Assembly (NCBI GenBank): GCA_023313575.1
Contig: JAJTTP010000025.1
Coordinates: 62,001 to 126,000 of the forward strand
Direction: 5' to 3'
DNA: 64,000 nucleotides
From: Eutypella sp. D-1
Lineage: Eukaryota > Ascomycota > Sordariomycetes > Xylariales > Diatrypaceae
The notes under the pieces were generated by a model, which saw only the letters and a program-made list of their open reading frames with translations, made no database searches and had not been told where the DNA came from. The stretch's first letter is position 1; each line of letters begins with the position of its first letter. The translations under genes and the position numbers were made by a program. This document shows positions 11,877 to 23,605 of the stretch, in pieces.

Positions 11877-13570
11877 GAGATCATCGACTTCTGAGTTATG
11901 GAGAAACCAGTAGCTCTAGAGAGGGATGAAATTCGAAGTCTCGTCGCATCGTTTGATGCCTATATACTCCCCGGGCATGAGGTACATTTGCGGTCCCCTT
12001 CGCATCAAGCCGAGCCATAACACACATATTTCTTGACGTGACAGAGGGGTGCAGATGATACCACGACTCAATAGTGTTAGGCACGGACAATCCCGAAGCC
12101 ACTGACCTTCCCTCCCATGACGCCAACATGTCTCTATATGTTTGCCTCGGGAAGCCGAGCCTATGGCATGAGTTCGTTTGCTCGTAGTGCTGTAGCTTGC
12201 ATAACCCCCACGTTCTCGGACCACCCTACATATATGGTACATGCGTAAAGCGGCCAATATGTAACCGGAAGATTGAGTTGAGAGGAAGTCCATATCGCTT
12301 GGACCATAGTGGCAACATCGCGGGAGACACGGCATGGCACGTTGCGAACGGCCTTTCCTTTCCAATACTTTGTAAATCCCGAGGTCTAGTCAACCACATC
12401 CCTTGGTCGGATGCCGTAGTATTGCCACCATTCACAAGTTTTGTTCGCCCGTCGTGAAGTCGGTCCATGTCGGCGGTAACTCAAGCCCCTCTTACACCGG
12501 TTCCCCTCATTGCCACCAACCATTCGAAGACCGGTTCTCATTCCTATTTGTCACGGTACCCGAAAATGCTGACGCCTATCTTGAAAGTCTTGAGAAGTAG
12601 TTTGGCATGACTGTATACCTGCATGAGATTAGCCATTCATTGTTTCGGAAGCGGAATGTATGCGCGTTCTTACAAAACTGGGAAAGGTGTACCTATATCG
12701 TGTTATCATCCCTGACAACAACTCTGTCCACGAGCAGCAGGTAGACGGATTAGGATTGATAGGTAGATAGTATATCGTGGTAGCCTATGGATATCTATGT
12801 TCACCTGCAGCTAATGTCGTATGATGCAACCCTTGAGTGCGGGGAAAGGACAAGGACGCAATGGGGTTTCTATGCTATCAAGAAGCCCGACTTCTTCGAA
12901 ATGGGCTCACATTGTCCCATGTCATCTTGATTCCGAGCACAGTCTTTAGGAGAGCTCTCGACGATTTACTAGACGCCGCCAGCACGTCAAGTTCCCAATC
13001 CACTTTGCATCGGATTTCACCTGCGTCAGCATGGCGAGGAGACTGATAACGGCGATGCTTTGGCAGCCTCCTAGCATACCCGACCACCAAACGCAGCCAA
13101 GAATCAGCATATATTTCATTCCACTACCTATGACTGCCCTGGTTTTATATATTTGAATCGTACATGCCGTAACAAGTATGCAGGTAATAAGGGGTGTGAG
13201 AGGTTACAGCTCGCAAAGAGTGTAAAATGTTGACGAGGGGCGTGATAAGGGGTATAATCTTTCGCACCCTCGCGGGTGCTCAGCGTACGTGGAACGTAGG
13301 CAATAATATAGCCTAAGTGATGGGCTCTAAAATGCCCCGATACGTAGAATAGGTGCTATAATAGGTGATGGGTTAGATGGGATAGGTGACTAGGGCTGCT
13401 TTAGGGACTTATTTATCTGTCACATACATGTATGTATAAGTATCTCAGCGTAGGCTCGGCATGGGCTGGACGTAGGCTGAACGTACGTTCAGCCTACGTT
13501 GAGATAATTATATTCCATACCTAGGTACGGGCATACCAAATAGATAGGCACTTATCTGTCCTATCCTAAC
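11877..13570. other. Intergenic region with no confident gene
   Basis: Several short open frames occur on both strands (for example 11916-12365 minus and 12837-13046 plus), but none has recognisable motifs or joinable neighbours. The right part (13.2-13.5 kb) is repetitive in CGTAGG/CCTACG words and includes the palindrome listed separately. Confidence 0.4.
13470..13499. repeat. Perfect 30-bp palindrome inside a larger inverted repeat
   Basis: The half-site ACGTAGGCTGAACGT is followed directly by its exact reverse complement. An outer arm at 13441-13456 (TATCTCAGCGTAGGCT) also pairs with 13491-13506 with a single mismatch, so two alternative hairpins share the right arm. It could be a cruciform-forming site, the scar or end of a small mobile element, or a dimeric protein binding site. 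It lies about 70 bp upstream of the kinase pseudogene. Confidence 0.8.
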
Positions 13571-14904
13571 CATTTGGTCGCCCATAACCTGGAAGACTTC
13601 GAAGATTACGCAATTGGCGGCTATCATCCTACCAAGATCGGGGGCACTTTCCACCATGACCGATATGATGTTGTCCATAAGCTCGGGTTTGGTGGTTATT
13701 CAACGATTTGGCTGGCCTGCGACAAATAGGTGCAACGCTATGTCTCGTTGAAGATTCTGGTTGCAGACGAATCCCTAAAAAACACTGAAAGCACAATTCT
13801 GCGGATGCTCAGCAGCGGTGGCGACCCAGCACAACCAGGACGACGGTTCATTCCACACCTACTTGACGATTTTCCATTTGACGGTCCCAACGGCATCACA
13901 CTTGCCTCGTGCAAGAACCAGCCGGCTGCAATATCTCTGCGTCTAAAGAGGACTCAGTAGACTTTATGTTTCCCGTTGAGACTGCGAGGTCTATCACCGC
14001 CCAGCTGATCATGGGTGTATCCTACCTGCACTCGCGTGGAGTATGTCATGGCGGTATGTTCCAGCCCCCTTGACTATTTGTGTGCTGTTCAGCGAGCCCG
14101 GTCTATAGTTCTGACACCATCCAGATCTGCATTTGCGAAAAAGTTTTGTTTGCAGCATAGACCTTAACTGTCTCAGCCCTAACGAGCTCTATGAGCGCTA
14201 CCGCCTGGACAAAGCTCCCATCAGTAGGGTTGATGGTGCGTCGGTTGAACCTCATGCGCTGCCGTATGCTGTTTACCCGATGCACATCAAGATGCCCGCA
14301 GACGACCTCGTGGACCCAATCATTAAAATATCCGACTATGGAACTTCGTTTACCATTTCAACCGAGACATCCCCTGAGCTACACTCACCTGCGCTCTACC
14401 TTCCACCTGCAGACTTCTTTGGCGAACCCATCACTCAAGCTGCAGACATATGGACGCTTGGCGTCAGTCTTTACGAAGTACTCGGCGAGCGAGCTCTCTT
14501 TGAAACATTCGGCTGGGACCGAGACGACATCATGGCTGATATGGTCAGTACGCTTGGTCCGCCGCCCACTCGTTGGTGGGACAAATGGGAACATCGGAAG
14601 GAATTCTTCGAGCCCGGCGGATCGTGGGTCCGTAACATGAAGAGGGTCTACACATCTGTATTCCGGCCATTGCATCAGCGCATATGGGACATGGGACGCG
14701 GCGAGACGCATGAAACGTGCCAGTGGGAAGTGGAAAAAGGCGAGATGCGGGCTTTTGGAGGAACTTCTGCGTGCTATGATGGCGTTTGAACCTGCTGAGA
14801 GGTTGACGGTGGAGGAACTCATGAGGTCAGAGTACATGGTGAAGTGGACAATATCGACTTGGGAGAGACAACGAGAGAGGCGGAGGGCGAGTGGCTCGGA
14901 ATAA
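13571..14904 (+). pseudogene. SRPK-like Ser/Thr kinase pseudogene
   Basis: Pieces of one fungal SRPK-type kinase are visible in order: NLEDFEDYAIGGYHP and a glycine-rich loop LGFGGYSTIWLA (about 13600-13720), YVSLKIL with the ATP-site Lys, SYLHSRGVCHGG (about 14025-14055), IKISDYGTSF (DFG-equivalent DYG), and ADIWTLGVSLYEVL. The frame is broken by a TAG at 13727-13729 just before VQRYVSLKI, by a one-base shift near 13885-13890, and by another near 14750. A GTATGT..CAG intron after CHGG (about 14055-14124) still looks functional. No start codon lies directly upstream of the homology. Three separate breaks make an active product unlikely. Composition is like its neighbours, so this decay is not wholesale RIP. 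Confidence 0.75.
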
Positions 14905-16236
14905 CGACTGTTTCACTACATGCTGGCTGATGGGACGCACCAGGACACAACGGGTCGCCATCAGCTAAAAGGTGGGGTATTTAGCGCTTATAAACCGCTA
15001 ACCCCTATTTCATCAACGCTAGGAACTGCTTACTTAGAGGCAAATTATACATACACCATCCCCTAATTCTAAACGCCACAGCTTCTACTTACATAGTACA
15101 GTGGCCATACGCATCACAAAAAAAAAAAAAAAAAACATAGCACGCGGGGTTTCCCGGACAGAAAACCCGCGTGCGGCGGGACGACAGGCATATTCGATAA
15201 GATCGGAACGAATGATCATAACGATACAGGATTTCCTAATTATTGTTGAAATTGAGCAGTAAGGTAAGGCGTATAGGGTTTTCTGTACCAATCCCATTGT
15301 ACGCCGTCAGCTTTGGACATTAGAGGCAGCCTCAGTCCCGGTCACCGAGGGGGACTTTCTGTTGCAACGAAAACCCATCCATATACGCCGCCAGATGACA
15401 GGGTGGTATTATTCAGTGTGCTTGCACCTCTAGGGCCCTGGAGGCTCTGTGGTTAGTTCTAGGGTCTCGACCACGTACATCAGGCACCAACTACGACCTG
15501 TAAGTTGAACTTTGCAATGATCCTATACTCTACTAATGCAGGTGTACCAAGGGCGCAACATGTCAGCTTTTGAAAGGGGCAAGTTTGTCATATCACAGAT
15601 CACGTGTTACAGAGGAAGTCTAGTAGCGATGATGTTGATTCACTCCGCAGTGCAGCATGTCTATGTACCTCCTACGTATGAGCTGTGCAAATGATCTGGT
15701 CTTCCTAGGCTCCTTCCAGTGCACTTCCAGGGCACTTCAGATCAGTGTCCGTTGCCAGATAGCGATCGAAATAGCAAACCAAAAATACAATAGCAGCTGA
15801 GCCATGCTAGTCGTAAGTGCACAGCGATGACATAGCACACATGTGCGCCTGAACCTTCCTCCAGAAACCAATCGAAATATAGGCCAACGTCGCAAGGGCC
15901 CAAGCCCCCTTCCAAAGAAAAGAAATCCCGTCGCCCGAATGCTTGTCACACTTGAGCAGTTCCACCGACGTGCGTGATCAGTGCAGGATAGCTGTTCCGC
16001 TATAACAGAGCCCGTGATGGCCATGGCATCCAGTCTCTTAGCCATTGGGTCGTTACCGGAAAGGGAAACGACATCGGGTAGGGGAAGAAGGGGTATGCAA
16101 ATGAAAGCCGAAGATGAGTCTGAAGAATGCGATTGTCATTACCCAGGGCACAACTCGTGTTAGATCCTCGTAACTTCATAATCGAGGCAAATATGCCTCG
16201 TGAACCAAGGGGTAGTCATTCAGCAGAACTCCGGCC
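14905..16236. other. Intergenic region
   Basis: Holds a poly-A tract of about 17 at 15118-15135 and no supported gene. Short open frames at 15085-15297 and 15737-16045 (both minus) lack motifs. Confidence 0.4.
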
Positions 16237-18728
16237 TTAGGTGTTTCTCTCACGGCACCTGTGCTCGAAGACAAGTCTGTCAAGCCAGCGTTGACTAGCC
16301 CCTAGGTACATGTGTGGGCTGTGGCAGAAGTACTCGTCGTGGCGGATTAGCTGCATGTTGAACTTGGCTTCAAGGAACTCGAGCATCCATTTATACTCGT
16401 CGCTCTCTTCCACCTCCTTCTTGGTCTTCCCAGATCTGACCAGAACGTCCATCTGAAGTGTGTACCACTTGCGGGGGTTATAGGCTGGTTCCGTATAAGT
16501 AAGATCTGAATTGGTCACCCACTGATATCCGTGCTTGCCCATATAGAAAGTTGAGCAACATATCAGAAGAATGTCAAGCAAAGCCGTGCCGACCTTCTTC
16601 TTTCTCCAGTCTGGATGTACGACTAAACTTATCTTGCCACACGGTCTGGCAGTCACCTCATAGGAACCTGCGATTCCTCTCTGCAACGTGTCAAGAAGAC
16701 AGAACCCGATAACTTGTCTTCTTGGGCTGTCGTCAGGGTCATATCGGCCCTTTACGGCAACAATGAATGGCTGGTTTTGTTCTCGGCATGTCGTGAGTAA
16801 AGTACGGAATTGCGCAATACTGACAGGCTGTGTGTCGAAGACTTTGTACGACTGTTGAACCTCTTGGTTGTAAATCGCGGCTACACCCTCTAAGTCGTCC
16901 CAGGTGGCAGGGCGAAAATGGCAATCGGCTTGCACCTGGTATGGACAGACAAACTCCTCTATTTCTCGTTGCCTAGCTGCTTCTAGTGCAGCCGTCTCTT
17001 TCTTTGCCTTCTTCTTAGATACCTTGTTGGTTGCCACCTCAAGCCGATACAAGGTGAGTTTGACAATGTCATCCGTGGATCGCATAAAAGGGGTTGGATC
17101 TGAGTCTGGCACTATATCATCGACATGAGTTAGTAGCCAATTAACAGTCTAAATAATGTAAGTAACTTACGCCTAAATGTTTCCGGATAGTTCACGGGCT
17201 CCATGAGAGATCCAGTGTATGTATCAATGTCACATTTCTAATGTCCATCAATACATTGCTCAAGGACATCTGACTTCACATCTGGAATTTCAGCGGCCCA
17301 CCACTCCAGAAACCTCCTGGCTGCACCAGAGAGGATAATCACGTCGTCACTGTGGAGACTGGCAGTATCCCAATTCTTAACCTTTGGCCTTCGTGTCTCG
17401 TTCCAATCTTGTTCTGTCCAAAGTTCCTCGGGAGTTTCACCCCTAGGGTCGGGTGATACTGCCTTGGTTGGACTGTCAAGAGTTGCACCGCCGATGTTGT
17501 CGACCTCATTGGGAGAGCTGGCTATAGCAGCTCTGTCTCTCGTTTGTGATTCGGTTAGGATGTTTCGGGCAGGTGGCATAAGACAGGATTTGTCTCTGGA
17601 ACTTGCTCTTGTGGAGGCTGGTTGATCGGCACGGGGAAGATACTGTGAGAGCTTAGCCTGCTCCAGGGCACCTGCCTGAGGTTCTGTCGACGTCTGTTTG
17701 GTCTTGCACCCTGTGTCGGGTTCGGTCTGTCTTTGCTCCACATCTCGCAACTGCGATGGTCCCTCTATTGCTTTCCCCGCTTCTTGCTTATCTGCATGCG
17801 CATCACTATGCTTCTTATGGGCTATCTTCGCTGCGATCGAAAGATGCGTGGAGACGTCCACCGTCGGAGTGGTATTGCCAGCTTCTTGAGTAGATACTGA
17901 GGGACTAGCTTTAGCTGAGGGTGTATCTGGACGTGAGGTGTCTCCCCGCTTGAAGGGGGTTATGACTGCAGCTGGCCGTTGAGGAATTATATTGCGCTTG
18001 GTCGGAGTATGGTATCCATTCTGTGGCATTCCAATGACATTCCCTTGAGCCCAGCGGCTATGCTGGAGACCACGATTTTGGGGTGTAATCTCGTTCGAGG
18101 AGGGACGTTTGTTCTCAGAATGGTATACTTGGGACTTGTTTATATCGCCACTTTTCTGCGTACCAGTCTGCTTTTCACTCGTCTTACTAGCATGACCTGG
18201 GCTGAATGTATCTATCGTTTTGGAATTGTCGTTACCAAAATTGGTGCGTTGAAGAGAGTGCTGAGACTTGAGGATTGTGCTGGGTTTCTTCACGACCGGG
18301 CTTGGAGAGACTTGGTTTAGGCAGGGCTCTTCTTCTGATGGTGCACTCTGCTCTGCTGTCTTCCCCTGCTGCGTCTCATTCGACAATGGGGATCTGAGAG
18401 AAGGATGCTGTGCACCACGATAAACCTGGGATTCAATTCTGTCCGTCTGGGTGCCAGTCTCTCGAACATCCCATCGGTCAACCCACACTTGTCGCTGTGG
18501 CGTATCCTTTTTGCCTACTTCGATGGCTGGCTTCGGGCGATCAGGCTGTTTCTGACCCTTTGGCTCATCTTCCATGAGCACTTTCTCGTCACTGGCTCCT
18601 TTCTCTGCCTCGTCCCAGTTGTCAACCCACTTTTGACGCTCTATGGGCTCTGTTTTGGTCGGAGTCTCAGTGCTCGGGGGTTTAGATTTAGGATCGTCCC
18701 AACGATCGACCCACTTCTGCCGCTTCAT
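16237..18728 (-). CDS. GNAT-family acetyltransferase with WVDRWD repeats, interrupted by an in-frame TAG
   Basis: One reading frame runs from ATG 18728 through exon 1 (18728-17171), a 59-nt intron (17170-17112) and exon 2 (17111-16237), giving 811 codons including the final stop, but codon 497 (17238-17240) is TAG. Three N-terminal repeats of the type RQKWVDRWD lie within residues 1-90, followed by a long polar, disordered-looking region and a conserved-looking block FLEWWAAEIPDVKSDVLEQC just before the TAG. After it the frame continues with DTYTGSLMEPVNYPETF and then a GNAT fold: FRPATWDDLEGVAAIYN at the start, and HPDWRKKKVGTALLD as the acetyl-CoA-binding motif A. GNAT enzymes transfer acetyl from acetyl-CoA to amines or protein N-termini; the substrate is unknown. 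Either the TAG is a nonsense mutation, or it is read through, or the two halves are expressed separately. Confidence 0.65.
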
Positions 18729-20419
18729 AGTATCTATACGGCATTGTCAGTTAGAAGGCATATTATAGAGCCCAGCCTATGAAATATATGTCGCCTGTTT
18801 CGTTCCAACGGCATCGGTTCATCCACTTACAGTACGAAGGCCGGAAGGACCTTTGAGAAATTTTGATTCTCTTTTCTCACGAGAGCCTACAATGACTGGG
18901 TGGTAGCTTTTGCTATTAACCTAGAAAATCGTAAGTCAACAAGTGAATCTGGAAGGGAACACTTGCGTTCAAGCTTGAATGGCTGAGGTGTAAGGACAGA
19001 GGTCACTGCGATTAGTATGAGAACAAAGCGAAGGGGACGCCTTACTGAATGCTAGACACTGATGGAAAGAGATGTGTTGTATAGGATCCGAAGGCCAAAA
19101 GACAACAAGGATATAATATCCACAGTCCAAAAGTGATCAATTTATGTATCAAGCAACCAAGTTGATGATTGCAGATGAGATATTGGAGTTTGTAAAGTTG
19201 ATGATAGAAAGTAGAAAGGTGGGGAGGTAAGGTAAGAAGAAAGAGGGGAAGAATGCAAGTAGGTGAAGATGGTCAAGTCTTGTGTACCTAGGTATATACT
19301 TATGTATAGGCAAGGTGAATGTATCGTCTTGAGTGACCTCGTGAATAATTGTCTTCTTTTTTCAAGAAGAAACAGCAATGAGGTCCGTGTATGTAGCTTC
19401 CAGATATAATACTGGCTAGGTACTTAGGTAGTCATGGAAGTGGCGATGGTGTGAAGTTCCAAGTTTGTTGATATGGACATATAGGTACCCGGATATGTAC
19501 TCAAGCACAGTCTGGCTTGAAATTCTTTCCTCAGGCCACCATGGAAAACTGGAGCTTCCATACTGGAAACTGTAACAGCATAACGACCTAAGGTACTGCC
19601 AACCTACTTTAGGTACCTAAGATAGGCAAGCACATACCTACCTACCTAGGTAGAGAGGTAGTATACTGTATACTTAAGTATCTACTTGAGGGAGCTGGGC
19701 AATAGCAGTAATTTAATAGTGATGCTATTCCCGAGGTCATTAGCAGCGTCCGAAATGCAGACCTTCCCATCATACATTCAATACTCCTAAACATTAAGAA
19801 AAATAAAATGAAATACACCTTTCCTGGAGAAGCAGTGACATACTACCTCCTTAGGTACCCAGGCACCTTGGTATTACATCTCCTAACAGGATACCAGGAG
19901 ATGCCAACTGCTTACTCATCAGGGGTCAGGAATAGGGGGGACCCATAAGTTTCTTTAACTACTTAGGTACCATAATAACTATATGCGACGTAGATGGTTC
20001 TTCTGGGTTGATTAGATTAAACTACGAGCACTTTTTGTGCTTCATGTCCACCCTCTTCGCTGCGTCGATGCATAGTGCCACCTCGAGGCCGGTTCCACTT
20101 TAGCCGCCCTGGTTCAAAGTGCAGGCTACTCGGCTGTGCCATCAGCCAGTCAGCTCACATGCAAGACGGTCTATACATTGAATGCAGTGGATGCGGTAAC
20201 TGTACCTGGGCGGGTATCCCATTGGTCTCTTGCCGATCACATGACGTTGCATTCGCCAGGACTAGACATCAGCTGGAAAGATGTAAACTGCGAGCCTTGT
20301 TTTTTTCTCATCCCATAAACGACAAGTAACCTATTACTCCGGGTGCCATACCGACAGCATCATACTGCATCAATTGGTTTTAAATCCATCCTACTCATCG
20401 ATATAAAATCATATAGAAG
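18729..20419. other. Intergenic region between divergent genes
   Basis: Rich in TAGGTAC/ACCTACCTAGG microsatellite-like words, notably 19395-19690 and 19850-19980. Probably contains the divergent promoters of the GNAT gene (minus) and the NLR gene (plus). No RNA gene was seen. Confidence 0.4.
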
Positions 20420-23400
20420 ATGTCCTTGCTAAAGAAAATGTGGAAGCCGTTCACCACGGGGTCGGAGCCTAGGTCAGACAAGAATTTGTCATCGACCAGT
20501 TCGCAGAGTAGTATGGTCCCACGACTCCATCCACTAATACTGTCAGACTGAGGTCTAACGGAGTGTAATCATATCTCGTATACAGATGCAGAGCATGACA
20601 GTGGCCCAGTCCGAACCGATGAGGTCCTAGGACTATTTGAATTCCCCCCAAGAATCGGATGCGTATTACCGGAACTAACGCCCAACGCACGTCATATAGA
20701 GTGAGTTAATATTGTGGTTTATGTCCTACGTGTCCTCTACGCCTTAGAAGAAGTAAACTTACCCAGATATAGCATTATAGCAGTGCACGGCCTAAGTGGC
20801 AGCTGGGATACCACCTGGTCAGTGGGGAAAGGGGATGACTCTGCTATATGGCTACGCGACCGCCTCCCAAAATTGCTAGCGAAGATCGACGTCCAACCGC
20901 GCATCCGCACATTCGGGTACGACGCAAGATTTGCTTTTACGAGGGCAAAGTCAACCCTTGAGACCAGCGCTATTGATCTCCTTACGAGAATACGGATAAT
21001 GCGTATGGACAACGAAGACCAGGATAGGCCAATCATATTCATAGCGCACAGCATGGGAGGCCTCCTCGTCAAGCTTGCCATCAACTTGGCTCACACAGAT
21101 AACGTGCACCATGCCGATGTGCTCACCAACACAAAGGGCTGCGTGTTCTTGGCCGTCCCCTTCCACGGAGCCGATGATGCTTTCTGGGCGGAAAAGTTTT
21201 CTCAGATCATCAAGTTTGCCACTATGGGTATCTACGGAAATGCGGATATCTCGGCAGTAACCAAGCGTAATTCCAAGGACTGGATGACCATATCGAGAGA
21301 CTTTGTTCAGAGGGGCAAGGACATGGTATTCTGGAGCGCCTACGAGACAGTGAAAATGAGCAACCACCTGGTACTGAGGCCCCCCACCCCGATTCCTCTC
21401 TGGTACTAATACCGAGCTCTAGGTAGTTGATGAATCTTCTGTGCGAAACAACTTAACAAACGAGAAAGTCATTCCCGTGCCTGGGTCGGACCATAGGACC
21501 ATCTGCAAGTTCGGCGATGGCGAGGATCAAAGGTTCGGGCCCGTATCGCTCGCCGTGTTGGAAGTTGTCAATGAAGCGTTGCCCAAAGGTCGGTAAAGTT
21601 GCAACCCAACACGTCTTTCTGCGCCTGAAGATAGGCTTAGTTCTTCAGAACTCGACCAGGTACCGCGGCCAGCCGCGCAGCCTCCGACATGGGCGACAGA
21701 AGTTCCCATTATCACACCCACCTTCTATGGCAGACGGGACGAACTCCAAGCGCTCGTGGATATCCTAGATCCCAAACTAGAAAATAGGAAAGGCGTTGTT
21801 TTATATGGAATTGGGGGTTTAGGGAAGACGCAGTTGGTGCTACGCTATATTGAACAGAATAAAGAGAAGTATAAGGCCGTGATATGGATCAACGCTGCCA
21901 CACCAGAGCAGATGGCCCATTCTTTTTCCGCCGCAGCCCTCTCTATTAAACGGTATTGGCCCTCGGATGACCCACCTAGCTCCCACACTGGTGACGACAT
22001 GGCAATTCTTGTCAGAGCGCGGCTGCGGTCTACGCTACACAAGGACTGGCTATTGGTGATAGACAGCGCTGACAACGTCGATAATATCAACTTCCTCGAA
22101 TTCATCCCGGACTGCAAGCACGGCTCCATCATCGTCACAAGCACGAGAAAAGATGCCTCCGACAGCTTAGCTCAGCACAGATTCACTGGTATCGAGCTAG
22201 GCAGCCTAGACGACGATAGCGCCGGGAGCCTATTGCTCAGAAAGGCTGGATGCATGCATGCGGATGCTGACCCAGGGTCGGTCCGCGCGATAACTAAAGG
22301 CCTGAACTCTATTCCCATAGCTCTTGAGCAAGCTGGAATTTTGCTCCGGAAAGGAATCCTCACGATCGATAACTTCGTACAGGAGTACAAAAGGCATTAT
22401 GAGGTGCTGATGGGACAACCAGCTAAGCCAAACGACGTACTGCACGAGAAAGAGCGCTCCATACATGCTATCATAAGCATGCTCTATTCTTATGTAGAGA
22501 ACGAATCACGCGAAGCCGCCGCATTGCTCCGCATCATGGCCGTCTTGGGCCCGTCGAAAATTCCCAAGTCCTTTCTTCTAGACGTCATCGGAACACGGGT
22601 AGCAGGTCCTGATATTGACCCTGACAACGTGTCCTTACCTCCCGCCCTGAAAGACCATGTGTTATTTCACCGGCACTTGAGCATCCTCAAGGACACATGC
22701 CTCGTGAAAACCATGACGGGCACGAACCAACCTTCAGAATCGCTCTTGGTTCACCGGGCCGTATGCCAATGGCTTGCCAGTAGCAGTACAGTTTGCCTAA
22801 ATGATCATATCGTACCTATAGCCCTGGCAGTTTGCAGTGTTCTCTGTAGAGACAAGCAAAATCCAGAGAGGTATGTGAGTAATCGAACTTGTAGCTAGTG
22901 CCGTCATTGCTGACAGATCTCAGGCCCATACGATCGACTAGCACCGAAAGCGATACAACGCGCGTTTGCCTACCTTGGATCGAGCGCCTTCAGAATCTGG
23001 TTGCCGTCGACTCCAAACCACAATCCCCCCAAGAGCAGTTTCCAGTTTCGTACACTATAATTGTCCGAGACCTCGGTCATATCTATTTTGCCCATAGGCG
23101 ATACAAAGACGCGAAACGTCTTTTCCTTCAATTCCGATCTTACGCCAATGCTGGATTTCGTAATTTAAACACCGCGACAGAAGAAGAATTCGCCGTTCTA
23201 TACCGCCTAGGGTTGTCTCTCCATAAGACGGGGGAGAGTGAAAAGGCGAGAGCCATGCTTACCGAAGCGATGAGACTCGCCGAGGAACTCAAAGGTGCCA
23301 AATCCATCAGAGTAGCACGTATCAGCTGGCAAATTGAAGTGGTTTCTAAGCGACTGCGTATACAGAGGAATCAGCACAACACTGCAGTAGTTGCGGCTTC

Positions 23401-23605
23401 TGGGGAGAAGCGATACTATGAAAGGACTGCAGAGAGTGGCGACGACGACCCCTTCCCTAGCAGCCAGCACAGTGCTCCATCTTCATATCAAACTGCACCA
23501 CCTTCATACAAGAGTGCACCGCCTTCATATGAGAGTGCACCACCCTCATATAAACCACTACACTACGAAGAATCCTTTGGTTCGCTTGGTCCTTTGATAG
23601 AATAA
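20420..23605 (+). CDS. NLR-type receptor: SesB-like esterase, NB-ARC, TPR-like, PPSY tail (963 aa)
   Basis: Six exons join in frame: 20420-20510, 20586-20700, 20767-21370, 21423-21592, 21641-22870 and 22924-23605. Residues about 68-290 form an alpha/beta-hydrolase of the SesB/lipase type found at the head of fungal NLRs, with IIAVHGLSGSWD, the nucleophile motif AHSMGG (Ser about 164) and a later DHRTICKF. NB-ARC follows: GRRDEL, Walker A GIGGLGKT at about 383-390, Walker B LLVIDSAD at about 464-471, and GSIIVTSTR. The C-terminal part has TPR-like helices (YKDAKRLFLQF, GLSLHKTGESEKARAML) and ends in four 7-residue units with PPSY motifs. Fungal NLRs of this build act in heterokaryon incompatibility and non-self recognition: ligand binding through the repeats, nucleotide-driven oligomerisation, then effector activation. 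TAAs inside introns 2 and 4 are removed by splicing. No neighbour is an obvious partner. Confidence 0.85.
23471..23554 (+). repeat. Coding minisatellite, four 21-bp units
   Basis: Four in-frame 21-bp units encode SAPSSYQ, TAPPSYK, SAPPSYE and SAPPSYK at residues 920-947 of the NLR. Three carry PPxY, the ligand core for group I WW domains. Unit number is likely to vary between strains because the copies are near-identical at DNA level. Confidence 0.85.

Noticed and set aside
11916..12468. Overlapping open frames that might be a small gene upstream of the P47-like gene
   Set aside because: No recognisable motif, no consistent splice links, and frames on both strands look equally random.
21592..21600. 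Premature TAA in the NLR gene
   Set aside because: It lies in a 48-nt GTAAAG..CTTAG intron whose removal keeps the frame.
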